DNA of 64,000 bases from Gorsachius magnificus (Eukaryota > Chordata > Aves > Pelecaniformes > Ardeidae). Within the stretch, counting starts at the first letter, position 1. Every line of letters begins with the position of its first letter. The stretch covers positions 9,780,984 to 9,844,983 of the forward strand of contig CM067082.1 in assembly GCA_034008185.1 (NCBI GenBank), written 5' to 3'. Position numbers and translations under genes: made by a program. Under the pieces are notes generated by a model, which made no database searches, was not told where the DNA came from, and was given only the letters and a program-made list of their open reading frames with translations. This document shows, in pieces, positions 1 to 13,100 of this stretch.

Positions 1-3000
1 GTGCCAGGCTCTTACAGCCAAGTTCTGTCATCTTTTCCAAAGATCGACAGTATTTTTTTAAACTAATGCACCAGTTTGGCATTTTGAACATCTCGGGTTC
101 AGTTTTCCACACAGCTCTAGATACTATGTACAACACTACCATTTTCTTTATTCCCTGCATTTCTTTCAAGGCAAACACAAAGGTACTTCAAATGTATTTA
201 CATCCTTTCCTAGACAACATGACCGTGCATTATCATTACTGACTTAGCAGTGAATGTCCCAGTTTGAACTGAACAGCAACCGCACAGCAGAGGTCTTCTG
301 CAAAGAAAAGCAGCCAGCCACAGCAATGACATTTAAATGAGCATTTCACAGACACAGTAGGTGAACTACTCAGCTTTGGCTCACCTGAATTGAAATATAT
401 TGCATTAAAATTTCCCCTTGGCTGTCACCCAAATACATAAGCATGCCAAATCACTGGATTTCAGTAAAGCGCTGGGTCTGATCTTTTAAGAAATGGATTC
501 TAGAACAGGAACAAGATGGGATGCCTATGCTCAGGCAAAGCCCTGCTTATATCCAGGGAGTTTTCCCCTCCTGCAAGCTCTGCTTATGTCTATATGGGAC
601 TGCTGAGGTCGTATATAACTGTCTCCTGCCCGAGCAGACTAAGACTAAGACTTAACCGTTTAGAAAGGGTAAATATTCATGTGTCCAGTACAGCACAAGA
701 AACAGTGTCAGGAGTGGAAGTTTCTCAGTGGATCCTTCTCTTTCTTCTCAGGATGCTTTGATTTTCAAGACTTCCCAGAGTCTTGAAGACTAGCCCAGAT
801 ACAATGCTATCTTGATTAACATGGATCATCCTCTTGGATCACAGAGAAGGGAAGGAATCAGGAAAGTCAAGTCCCGTGGCACAGAGCAGCAGGAGAGCTA
901 GACTGCCTTTAAAGAATTTACCCTCTAAGATGATTTTTTCAGGCACATGGTCCTGATGGCTGGTAGCCCAGTAGGCTTGGGCCAGCACCGCAGCTTCTCT
1001 CCTGCTTCCTTGTGTCAGATGCAGATAGTCAGCAGAACATAGACCAGGGATCATGAAAAAAGAAAGGGATGTAAGATGTGCTGAGTGTTTTAGTCAGTTG
1101 GATGGTACTGGTTGTGTGCCTCACACATATCAGAAATAACAACACCAGAGAAATCATTAAATATTTTCTAAGTTCTGGACTGCTGCAACTTCTCTGTACC
1201 TAATCAAAGCTCTATGAGTCTCTAGATTTACAAATGCAGAGTGCTCGATTACTAACCACTGTCTTTGGAAGCCCCACAGGATCAGTGCAAGATATTGTGT
1301 GGGTCTGTAAAAATCTCAGGGTATATATGCAACATGCAGAGAAGGAAGCAAAACCATCAGGAGGGCACCAGAGATGAAACAGTTTTGAGATTCCATACAT
1401 TCCCCACAGTCCCCATTTTGCTTCATAGACTGGAAAACAGTCACTGTGGCAGGAGTTGTGCTCACTGCTTTTCTGGAGAAATAATTACACTATGGATGAA
1501 CATTTGGTGGCACAGCTCTGCAAAAAAGACAATTGCAGTGGCATTGCTCTTTTCAGGACTGCCCAATGAGTGTAACTCAGTAAATATGTTTTGCTGTACC
1601 AACCCAGGCAGCTCACCTGACTCTGCTTTAATTTTTCTGGTCATGATATGCCAACAACAGTGTTGAGGCATGGAGCAGCACCCAGCTAATCAGTTCTTAT
1701 GCACTTAGTGCATCTTCCATGGGGCAACCAATAGCAGTAGTCTTCAGTTTATGTAATTCTGGATGTCCCATGTGCAGAAATCTTGGCCTGCCTAAATAAG
1801 TAAATCAAAGGTCTGGTGGCAGGAAAAAAAGGGTTTCTGAGAAGCATCATATTTTTAATTTACCAGCTGAAGTGAGTTTCTGACAAGCAATATGGCAAAA
1901 GCAACTCATAGTCCTTTTCCACATGAGCTTCATGCCTACTGTCACTACATATTTTCACAATTTCCATGCCTCCTTTTTTTCCCATCTCTCTCCTTTTCCT
2001 CCCTTTCTTAAGAACGTGCTTGAATTTACAACAGTTTTTCCATGTCAGACACTTCAGAGAAAAGTATTAGTTACTTTAGATAAATTAATATACAAAACAT
2101 TCTTACTGGAAACAGCCAAACTGAACGGTTGCAGATTTAGTGTTTCTTCTTTTCAGGAGGGGTTGTGGCATTAGTGCCAATCTTAGCAAAATATTAATAA
2201 GAAAGATTACAGAAAAAATGCTACAAAGAACAGGATTCGTTCGCAATTCCAAATAAACTTCCTGAAGTAGGAAAGAACTTTTATGAACAGGAAAAAATGT
2301 ATATCTATATAAACATATATATAAAGGTTGTCCCTTTAAGAGTTGAAGTTTGTTTTATTGTTCTAAAGTAAGAGTAACAAAGTAACAAAATAGAATGAGA
2401 AGAATATTGCTAACGTCTGAAATGAAAATTCAGTTAGAAAAGAAACTATAAAACTAGTACATTTCTTAACAAAATAAACTAAATATCTTGTAAAATTCTA
2501 AAGGCAGAGGGCTAAAGGAGAAGTGTTGAATTATAATCAGGCTTTTCCATTAAAAAAAAGTAATTTACATGGCTGATACTTTTCTAAACAAAATCTAGAA
2601 GTTTATTAACCAATTACTCAAGGTTGCTTTCATGGAAGCATTTACCATGGTATAATAAAATTTAACTAAAGATAAAACTCCAACCCTGTGGAGCAAGCTT
2701 GGATTACATTTGCTTGTTTGTTCTTTTTTTTTAAAAACGGTTCTTCACTCGCCATTGCACATTAGCATCTGACGAGAGATGGGCACGGCTGGGTATGTGT
2801 TTTCCTACTGGGCATATAACGTAGGCAGGTTTGCAAGATGCTTTAGGTACTACAGCATTCCATGTGCCACAGCTCACCTTTGAGGGCAGAGATGGTTTAT
2901 ATCCCCACCAGGGATATACCCTCTACCTAAGGGCACTGGCAGATTGGGATGGAGGGTGGGAGGGGATGCTGGTTGCTGCCTCTGGCTCGGGTCAGAGGAA

Positions 3001-6000
3001 CATACGACTGGAGCCCTTGCAGCCGCTCGCCTATATTGCAACTGCTATGTAGAAAGACATGTTTAAAATGCCTAAGAAAAAAAAAAGCTACAAGGGAGAA
3101 GCAGCGCATTGCTTCCACACGGTGTTCCCAGCCCACAGAGAGATAAAGCACCAACATTCAGGCTTTACTTTCTTCCTCCTTCCCAGAACTTCATGCTGCG
3201 CTGTCCCCTCTCTTACTGATAAATCGCAGACATTTGGTTTGATGTGTGTTTATTTAAATTGCATTAGTGGGGGACTTATCCTGCATTCAGCAAATGAATT
3301 TGCATTCAGCAAATGAATGAATTTACTCAGTAATTTATATGAATTATGAGCCTATACCATGTTACTAAGAAGGCACTAAAACCAACTTCTTTTCTTCTTC
3401 GGGATTTTGGGATGCTAGCTATGGACAGACTGCTGTCACCAAAGAGACACTGGAAAAAGGACGTATGTAAAGATTATACTCCTGAGAAAGCGACTTGCTC
3501 AGCGCGATGCTCTGCCTGAGAGCAGGGCATTGTCCCCCGGAGTCAAAGTTGGGGCTGAACAATGGCCCCCTCCCCGGTCACCTGAGCATTGCTCTGCAGC
3601 TGAGGAAAGTTAAAATTACAGAGTCCCAGGGTAAAACGCAGCACGAGGTAAAACCTGCTGAAAGTCAAATTATCCTCATAGCCAAACTTCAAACGGTTGG
3701 ACCTGATCCCAGCACACACATTTTCCTGGCTATACCTGGTTTTGTCAGCTGGTACAGAGAGGTCTTTCATCCCAGCCTTCTTGATGAGATATTGAGGAAC
3801 TGGCAATTAAATCGGTAAAACTAAGTCTTGTCAAAGCAGAGGTGTTTCCGTGTTCCCCAAGCTGCAGCCTTTACTCACAAGTCATGAAAATTTTCCTTTT
3901 ATCACACCAGTGACTTCCATACAGAATTAGATCATTTTAGGTGAATCAACATCCCACTGGATAATGGGTTTTTTTTCATGAAAGGCAGAGTAAAAGAAAA
4001 CAAAGGTAAGATTGTGAGTGTGTGTGCACTCACATGTGTAAGCATCATCTTTACCAGCTATGACTCTGTTAAATGTGGCTACCGTTGCCTTCCAGCTTCC
4101 CAAGTTCTTGGTGAAGACAGGATTGCAGGACAGAGACACAGCCCTACCACACACAGGACATGATTCCATAAACATCTTTTCTGCGGGAAACCAGGACCCC
4201 CCAAAGCATACAACTGAAATCTGAAGCCAGAAAAATCACTTTCCCCTATCTAACACGCTGGCAGGTTGCAGTGTTTTAGCCGTTGCAGTTTCTTCCTTCT
4301 TTGGGTAACATTGCAGCTCTCTTTGCCTTAACTGGTGGAAGTGCAAGATGGGGACAATACAGTTAAACAAAGAGAAGTGACAACAAACCAAGCCTGATGA
4401 CACACTTGTTACCCAGGCAATATCTACAACAAGAAGTTAAGTAGTGCTGGGGAGCCCTGCAACCCAAAAGTCCATAGCATTGCCAGGACCATGACATTGA
4501 AAGGACAGTCCCAGAGTGCTCCTGACCAGAAGCTCCAATGTTTCCCAAGCTGGGTTTGGAAACTGGGGAAGAGGCTGGGGACCATTCCCGGCAGACAGTT
4601 TGTATGCAGCCATCCTGTGCATCTCATCCGTCTCCTCCTCTTTATCCTCTCCCTTTCTAACAGGGGTCAGAACATTTCTCTGTTGAAGTTTTGCGCAGAT
4701 CCTTAAAGTCTTTTTTATTCCATGGAGTGACTATGAATGCTTCTAGGTTGCCTCTCTCTAATTGCTACAAGGTTTTGAATTAATTGATGCATTTAGGTGT
4801 TCATTAGCTTATGATAATACTACTGAATGGATGATTATCTCCTTTGAGCAGTGTTGCATCTAACCTCACTGATTTCACTGGAAGCACTTGCAGTCCACGG
4901 CAGTAAATGGGAGCAGAATTTCACCCACTGCTTCCAAAAGTGATGTGTCTCTTGGGTGATGCTAAGAATCATTCTTCATCACCAAAATTGCCCTACGTCA
5001 TTGTTGTGATCAGATCTCCCTTCCTTCCTCGCCACTTAACCACAATGCCAGGCAATTTTCTGGTTTAACTACTATTTTTTTCCTTTTGATTTTCTACATT
5101 TAAGATACACTTCAGGTTTCTTCTCCATTCTCTCAACAATGCCCCTTGTTTAAATCACTTCTCCAAGGATGGTTAAAACTTTACCAAAGGGGCTTAACCT
5201 GGCCTATCTCCTGCCATCAAAGATGGCATTGGCCTAGCTCCAGTAAGATGAGCTGTCCCTTTAAAAGGGAAAAAAAAGTCCTTTCTGCTCCACAGTTCCA
5301 GTCATTACTGCCAAAAGGAGCTTCCAATCCTCACCTGACCTGCTACAGAGCCTTTCCATGCTGGATTCAACGGGTACTTTGTGTGCTTATGATTGTGTTA
5401 CCTCTAGTTAGCCCTTCTGGGATCAGGATCACAATCTTCACAGGATTTTAAAGCAAGATTATTGAGGCTGTCTACTCAAAGTCTTTCACAAAGTGATTAT
5501 TAAGACCTGGGGATAACCTCCAGTTTTATATAGGCTCTGAGGATAATCATCTTTGTCCAGAGAAGTCAGGTAAGTTGATATTAACTATTCCACATCTCGG
5601 TGGTTTCGTGGGTACTTGGAGGGAACCTTTTCAAGTGTTCTCTTAATGCTCTATGGAGATGTAGCAAATGGAAAGTATTTTTATTACATGATTGCTTAAA
5701 TTTGCATACAATAAATCTGAACTTAAAATGTAATTGTGGCAATGTAATGAAGTGTGTAATTGTAACACAGGCATATTTTCATATTAACATGGAATATTTC
5801 TTTAGACCTGGTGTGTCATGGTGTGCTTGAAATGAGACATGACCTTTAAATGTTGGAACTGAATGAAGGTAAGAAAATGAGTACTCAAGGGCTTTCCTTA
5901 TTTTATTTCTTTGGTCTCTTAACTCCTGTTCTCCTCTGTTTAGCATGAAGACACAGAAAACTACTTGATATCTGATTGCATTCCATTTGTACAGGAAAAA

Positions 6001-9000
6001 TGAAAACAATTCAATCTTCATGATTACCTGCCACATTAAAATTAGTTCAAATGAAGCATAGCTAATAAACCCATTGGTTTAAGATTGCCGTTAATCCCAG
6101 ATAACAAAGAGGAATTTAATAAGAGGTCTTCATGAGTGTATAAAGGTAATCCAAACTGGATTAAACTCTCCAGTTCAGCAGTTCAGGGAACCCTGGATCA
6201 ACAGTTCTAAGTGAAACGAATTCAAATAATATTATTCAGCTTAAAAAAAAAAAAAACACAAGAGGAGGATTATCATATCCAGCAGAGGTGAAGGAGAATT
6301 TGTAACTAAGGGCTTGACCTGCAGCATGTATCAGATAAACATTTGGAAGGAAAATGTTCACTGAGAGTCACTTTATGGGATGGTTGTGTGGCACCTGCGC
6401 CTTTAGTGTCTGTGAATTGCACTGTGTTTTGAAATGGCAATTGGCAGTGTTTTTGAGCTGGAGTACAATAATGGTTTCCTATTTGCAGTCTGGACATGTA
6501 TTTTAGTCATCACAGTAGTGCCACTTATGCTGGCAAACAAAAGTTACAGTTACAAAATAATAAGGACTTGTCCCTGATAGATAAAAATTAACCAGAGTAA
6601 TGCAAACATGATCATAAGAGTTAATGTTACTAATATCCACATTGCTGAGAGATATTTCAGGCAGCGGTTCTAGGAGTATTTGTCACAGATGGCTTGGAAA
6701 TTTAACTGGACAGCATAAATGTTCGGAGAGGTAATGTTGGGAAAAGGTTTTGGAAAGCAGATAAACCCAAATACTTCAAATTTGAATCAGTGCCTACCTC
6801 TTGAGGAGTAAGGGGAGTCCTTTCTAGAGCTATGCTCTTAGTATTGAGTTTCCTCTGCAATTTCTTTTTAAGCATCTCATACTGGCCAGGGAACACCACA
6901 GTGCTCAATCTGACATTCAGGCAAAACGAGCCCTCCCATGAATGGAGGATTTTCCATCATTTTATACCAACCTTATTTAATATTTCTTTGCTAGATGTAC
7001 AACAAGATTTGGCTTATTATGATCCATCCTTCCAGGTTATGTTTGCATGTTGTCCCAGTCATTAGATGTTTTGCTTGATTGAGTCTGTAGCGTGTAATCA
7101 CAGCTCAGTTAAATGTGGGATGTTATGGCCATGCTAATATCGGCTCTGAATCCCCGCTGCAAATCAGCATCATATGTGGAGAAAACTGTGCATCTTGGTT
7201 AGCGTGGAGGAGCAACTCAGCAGGGAAGACAACAGGAAGCTGCAAATTCAGGTGAGCAAGAAAGCATCTCCCAATGTGCATGGGATGTTTCCAAGCACAA
7301 CTTTGTATCTCACACTATCTTTTTTCTGCTTTTACAGCTCTTTTTTTTTCTTCCTCCTCTAAGGTGCTTTGGTAAGACAGTTTCTTCATTTGTCAGTCTT
7401 ATTGCACCTTCTCTCTGTCTTGGGAACATGCTAGCCCCTGCCCTGGTGTGCTGCACTGAGTCTTCTGTCAGACCATTTTCCCCCACCTGCCACAATGAAC
7501 AGCTCTGGGCCATAGAAACCAGTAATGAAGTCAGATACCTGATAAGAAATTATCTACAGTCTATCGACCCCTTTAGTTGTAAACCTTTCTAGAACAGCTG
7601 TGTCTGTACATCAGTCTGTGAAACACTCTTACAGACACTAAGTATTTTGGTGTTAGTCCAAGTATTGCTCACTGGTGACCTAGGAGAGCTCATGCTCCTC
7701 AAAGCAGGTCATGGAAATCAAGTGTCCGCACCCTGGCATAAGCACCGGCCATCGATCTTTAGGGGCAGACTGAAAATGGGGCAGAGGATGCCCTCTTCTC
7801 CCACCTCCTAGGTCTGAGTCTCTCACTTGCCATGCAGCCAAAAGCCTCAGGAAGGGCAGAAACTTGGACTTTTTTGCCAGTCTGGGCTGCAGAGACCCTC
7901 CGGCCAACCAGCCTTATGCCACAGGGACAGTAGAGCGGCAGCACTGCTGTTGGTCATGTTTCATGTTGATGTCCCTTGGACCAGTGTACACACAGACAGC
8001 ACTAGCCATGCAGCCTGATCACACCCTGTGTGCAGGGAACAGGTCATGAGGAACACACCCAGGGAGAGGTCTGTGGCCCATAAATGCTGAACCATCATCA
8101 TGAAGCACGTCTTGTCATAACAGAGAGCTACCAGAGCTAAGGAGGCAGTCACTTCTCATACTACAGGAATAAAAATTCATGAAGTTCTATTAAAAAACCA
8201 GCAAATCACCCCGCTGCTGACCTCAGTCAAACACACAGCCCAGCAGTTCCCCCTTGACAGGATACTTAACTGATTAGGTGCACCAGGCACTATAGCGTTC
8301 CTGATCCAAACCATATGTAGTTACAAACCTCCTCTTGACACAATCACCTCATTCCACAACGTCAACTGACCCCAGAGGCTGCTCTCCCCAACAGCCACCT
8401 CCCCACACCCTTGCAAAGCACCAGTTCTTCATACTCAGCCCCACCGAAGAGTCTTTCTCACTAATTCCTCTCCATTATATACAGTCAAACCAAAGAGGGG
8501 GGGAAAAAAGAAATGAGCAGAATCCAGAGGCATGGATTGCTTTTATAACTACCTCAGTGCAGACTACATCACCACTGCTTCCATCACATCAGCATGTTAG
8601 CAGGCTTGAGCTGCCATGCTACAGCCTCTAACTACAGAGTCCACAGATCCATAGAAAAAGTCCCAGTAAGCTTCATAATACTGAACTGTGGAAGCAGTGA
8701 TAGCCCTGCCTGGGTGTCAGGCTCTGATTCTCATGCCAGCAATACATTTGTGGTCTGTAGTCTAACTGTTGGTCAGATCCCAAGTATTGTTGCAAGGAGA
8801 ACCAAGCTTAGGAGTTTTGAGGTTAGGCTGGTCCACAGGATACTGGACACTGTCCACACATAATTAGTCAGGATCACAGAATGGTGATGGAGTATGAAGT
8901 CTGGGGAGTGAGATTTGGCCATGGCTTTCTCGCTGCCTCAGCCCTGCTCTTCTGTACAGGCTGTGCAGAAATCGTGGATGAGCATAGGCTTGGGGTCGAG

Positions 9001-10021
9001 TAAAAAGGATTAGGCAGATGGACTGAATAGATGGGATGTGCTACCTGAAAAGCTTCTCAAAGCTTTGTTTGAATTAGCAGAGCTGGTACTTAAACGCTTT
9101 TGACTCATCGGATGAGCAAACACAGACATTTCAAACACAGAAATGCTTGGTATCATTTCATCATCCCAAGGAAGAGTCTTTTTAGAATTTCTAAGTACAA
9201 ATTAGCTATTTTCAGAATGTGTTAATTCTCCAGTGAATTAAATATGAGAAAAATTTTAAACATGATAATGGTTTGTTAATCAAACAGTATTATCTTCAAG
9301 ATAATGGTTTGCTGCGTACTCACAAGATTATCTACTCTGAGAGGATATGAAAAAACATTTTTGGACTTTTTTTTGCTAATTTTCGTACGCTCCCTCATTT
9401 TAACAACTTGGCCTGTTCCAATATTACAAAAACAGGGGAGACATGTAAAGAAGCAAGGACTTTCCTTCTTTTTTTTCTAGCCACCTCTAATTAAATCTTT
9501 GAAACTTGGAAAGCAGCTCATTCTCTGAAAGGCAGAGCACCATCAATCCCTCCCAAGCAACTAGGCAAGGCAGCACAGGGCACAGTTTGGTGACAATAAT
9601 TAACTACAGAAATACAAGACTAGGTAGGGATTAGAGGCCAAGCAACGTTTCTGCAGAAAAGGAGCTCAACAGATACCTGGTCTGAAGTGGAACATAAGTA
9701 AATTTTATCTTGTTTCAACAGAAAGGGTTTAGGCATCTGGTGTGTCAGTGTCCTTTGGGCACAGGCCATCCTGCTGGAGAAGAGGATTGTATAGATGACT
9801 CTACCAAGTCTCACCAAAGCCACACTTACACAGGATTAAAAAATCAAGAGTTACATACTGAACACGTCACACACACATACACAGAAAATACTGATTGTGT
9901 CATTTCTGATTCTTTGCCATTTACACCACCAATCTTTTCTCTGCATCCCAGAGAGCTACTGGACAAAATCACATAATACCACAAACTTTAACACCACCAA
10001 AATAGTATTTCTTTCTCCTAG
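1..10021. other. Intergenic region upstream of HHLA1
   Basis: I see no coding exon, RNA gene or recognisable transposon in this 10-kb stretch. The ORFs here are short, overlap on both strands and lack flanking splice signals or recognisable protein motifs. In human the neighbour on this side is KCNQ3, so part of it could be the distal 3'UTR of that gene, but no KCNQ3 coding sequence was recognised and this is only inference. Small features include an AT-rich patch near 2290-2330 and an imperfect 18-base tandem duplication at 3282-3319. Confidence 0.6.
3282..3319. repeat. Short tandem duplication (two copies, about 19 bp)
   Basis: The unit GCATTCAGCAAATGAAT occurs twice in direct succession. 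It probably arose by replication slippage. No function is suggested. Confidence 0.7.
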
Positions 10022-10130
10022 AGCAGCCCAAACTGCTGGAAGGCAGATTCCACAATGCAGTGGTTCTGCTGGCATGTGCCAGCGAAGATGAGCCTGGGAT
10101 TTCTGTGTCTCTTTCTGGTTTGCAACACAG
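10022..10130 (+). CDS. HHLA1: HHLA1 first coding exon with signal peptide (coding from 10055)
   Basis: A pyrimidine-rich TTTCTTTCTCCTAG precedes 10022, so the exon may begin there with 5'UTR spliced from an upstream leader. In-frame ATGs lie at 10055 and 10088, both with A at -3. From 10088 the peptide is [14 protein letters not shown], a compact hydrophobic signal core. The strong donor ACAG|GTAAGG at 10131 leaves phase 1, and the next exon completes the codon as Glu (GAG). The true start ATG is undecided. Confidence 0.65.
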
Positions 10131-13100
10131 GTAAGGCCAATGGTTTGGTGCTCCCCAGGGTATAACCCAAGGGCCTCTTTCCCAATTGCTCTCATAGCCC
10201 CATTCCCACATCTATGTCAGGCTTCTTTCTTTCATCCCACAGAGGCAGAGCTGATGGGCTGGAGCTCCAGGGCTGGTGCTACGCAGCAGGGAAGACTAGA
10301 TGATGGCAAAGGTCTACTCTTGGCTCTCATGCCATGAATCTAGTGTTAGAAGGGTTATATGGAAAGAGAGAGAAGGGCTAGAAAAGCTCCTATCGCCTAG
10401 ATTGTCAGTCCAAATTTAGCTCAAACTAAGTGAGAATTGTTAATAGAGCTGACTGGCACTGTATGAGGAGTCATACAGATAAAGAGAGAAGGAGAAAGAG
10501 AAATGTATCCAGGGATTGTCTTCTGTACAAGGCATAGATTTTTGTACGAATAAGGACAAGCACTCAGGTTTCACCAGTGTAGGTACAAACAGCCAGATCA
10601 TGCAGTCGCATGTCCTCTTTCTTCTGCTGTTTCCAGTCCTACAGATTTCCTCTTTCTGAAGGGGAAATTGAACCCAGGTTTCCTACTCCCTCTGCCCACT
10701 GGGTTATAACACAGAGTGGGGCATTACAACCTCTAAGGTAAGTCCTTCTCACCACCAGCTCGCAGGAGAGGACTTCTCTCTGGGAAGCTTGGATGGATGG
10801 AGAAGCTGAAGCTTCAGAGGGAGTTCCAGAGGAGTTTAGCATTTGCTAGTACTGGCTCATTTGGGGAGCTTTACTCTTGGGAGGCACTCAGCTCTCCCTT
10901 GATGGGATAGGGAGCCTAAGCACCAAACTCCTGCACTTCAGCTTGTCCTGTGATGTCTAAATTGCTGCTCTGCGTCTTCCTCTTGTTGGTCACCGAAGGA
11001 ATCCCAGGAAGCAAGTCCAATGTCCTGAACTCGGCTTCAGTTCATTCCTCCCATAACCCAGCTCTTGACAACAGTACTCAACTGAATGACTGCTCTGAAT
11101 AACAAACATGCACAAAGCCTGTGAAGATTTGTTTAGATTCAGCCTTATTATACTATGTACCTTGCAGCCAGGGTTGTGTGCGAGCTTAGTGCAGACCTCT
11201 ACAACAGCTTGGTACTACTTTCTTTCTTTTGATTCTTGAATTAAGGGAGCAAGCTTTAATATTTAATCTGCTTTCTTTCTTTAGCTGGCAGCTAAAGGAC
11301 CTGGCAAGTCCTTTAGGACATCCTTATGCTTAGGCGCTTGATCAGCTGCTGTTGTGAATACTTTGCAGCGCTAATGTCCATTGGTTGCTGAGTGAAAGGG
11401 TTGCTTAGTAGCTTAATGGGGACAACTGTTTCTCAGTCTCTTTCTTCACTTCACAGCTTCATGCATAAGAAGAGAAAATAAGAAAGAGAAGCAAGTGGCA
11501 GTGCTGGCTACTGCAGGTAACAAGCAGCACATCAGCAGACCCCGTGTGGGGTGCTAATGAGAGTGGGAGGAATTGAGCTGGACACAGAGGTGGTGGCAGA
11601 TGGGCCCTTCTCCTGCAGGGTCTGTGAGCCCAAGCCCACCACTGCTGCAAGGGCTCCTCACCCAACACAGGGCTTGCCCAGATCCCTGGCCAGCTTAACC
11701 TCCGTCCTTCCAGGAATCTAAAATGTTGTTGTCTCTTTTTCCTTTCTCTCCTGCCCAGCTCTCCATTCCCTTTTGTTTTTCCTTTCCTCTCTTCTACGCT
11801 CTGGACAAGCCCTGCTTCCAGCCCTGGGGTGCAGCTTGGTTTTGAAATGGTTAAAAATAATACTGATGTCACTGGAAAATCGCGTTTCTCCACAAATTTG
11901 ATTTTGTTCTCATCTCAGCTTTCTGTGCTTCTTTTTTCATCCCGCTGTTTTTTCTCTCTCTGCCACGCTCACACAGAGACCTCCCTCCTCGCACACACAC
12001 TCACAGGCACCGTACTGCTCTGCTTCTGCATGACTTTGGGGGAGGGAAGCAAAAGAACATCTTCAGAAATTTTGACTTGGGAAAAACAAATAAACAATGT
12101 CAACAGAAAGAAAACATGTTAAAATAAAAAAGTGTGATTCAGCTACAGTCATTTTATTCTGTTGTAGCAGTATAGACATCAAGGTAGCTGAAAAAAAGAA
12201 ATATCTACATTTTCATCCCAGTTCTATGTAGCATCGGGGAAGGGGGAACATTTCGCAGGTCTCCTCCATTTGTGATCAGCAAAGAGAGATCTGCTGCAAT
12301 TTTGGCAGTAAATACACATTGCCCAGCACAAGGGGGCTCCAAAACGTCAGGACTGGCTGCGGCTCCCTGGCAGCCTGCTCAAGGGCGTGCTCAAGGGAAT
12401 AGGCAACATAGAGCCCGACCTAAATTTTGGCCTACCATTGCACTGCCCACTTCATCTTGTTATTTTTTTATATTTGGGGAATGGTTTGAAGTTGTGCCAG
12501 GGCGGGTTTAGGCTAGACATTAGGAAAAATTTCCTCACCGAAAGGATTGTCAGGCTCTGGAATGGGCTGCCCAGGGAGGTGGTTGAGTCCCCATCCCTGG
12601 AGGTATTTAAAAGGATAGATGAGGTGCTTAGGGACATGGTTTAGTGGTGGGATGGCAGTGCTAGGTTAACGGTTGGACTTGATGATCTTAAAGGTCTTTT
12701 CCAACCAAAGTGATTCTATGATTCTATGATTTTCCAGACTCCTCTCTGCACTCTTGGCATCTTTATTTTCTCACCGCTGGTTTTTCAGTGCACCCCGATA
12801 CACAATCTGCTCTTTTTTTTTTTTTTTTTTTCCATTCTGGAAGCTTTTTGCCATGCACAAGCAGGGGATTAACGGCCATCTCCTTAAACCCTCATGCAGC
12901 CAACTGCTCAGAGACCCCTTCTTTTTCAGAGCTGCCTGCAAAGTCCGTGGATCTGGCTGCTATTAACCTGACTGAGCTGGTGAACGGCATGCTGAACACG
13001 GCGCTCAGAGGTAAGGTGGCAGGGCCGGGCAGGTCGTGCTGGCTGGCAGCCAGCGGTGAGTGAGATAAAGGGCTGACGGCGTTAGCAGGAGAAGCCATAA

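Noticed and set aside
3495..3818. 107-codon plus-strand ORF with an overlapping antisense ORF
   Set aside because: Both strands are open with no family signature, typical of chance; no poly(A) signal or splice sites were noted.
1..10021. Search for KCNQ3 C-terminal coding exons suggested by gene order
   Set aside because: No potassium-channel-like peptide was found in any frame; KCNQ3 probably ends before the window.
11459..11893. 144-codon minus-strand ORF, one of the longer unexplained frames
   Set aside because: Low-complexity composition, no flanking splice or promoter signals, lies inside HHLA1 intron 1, and no recognisable family.
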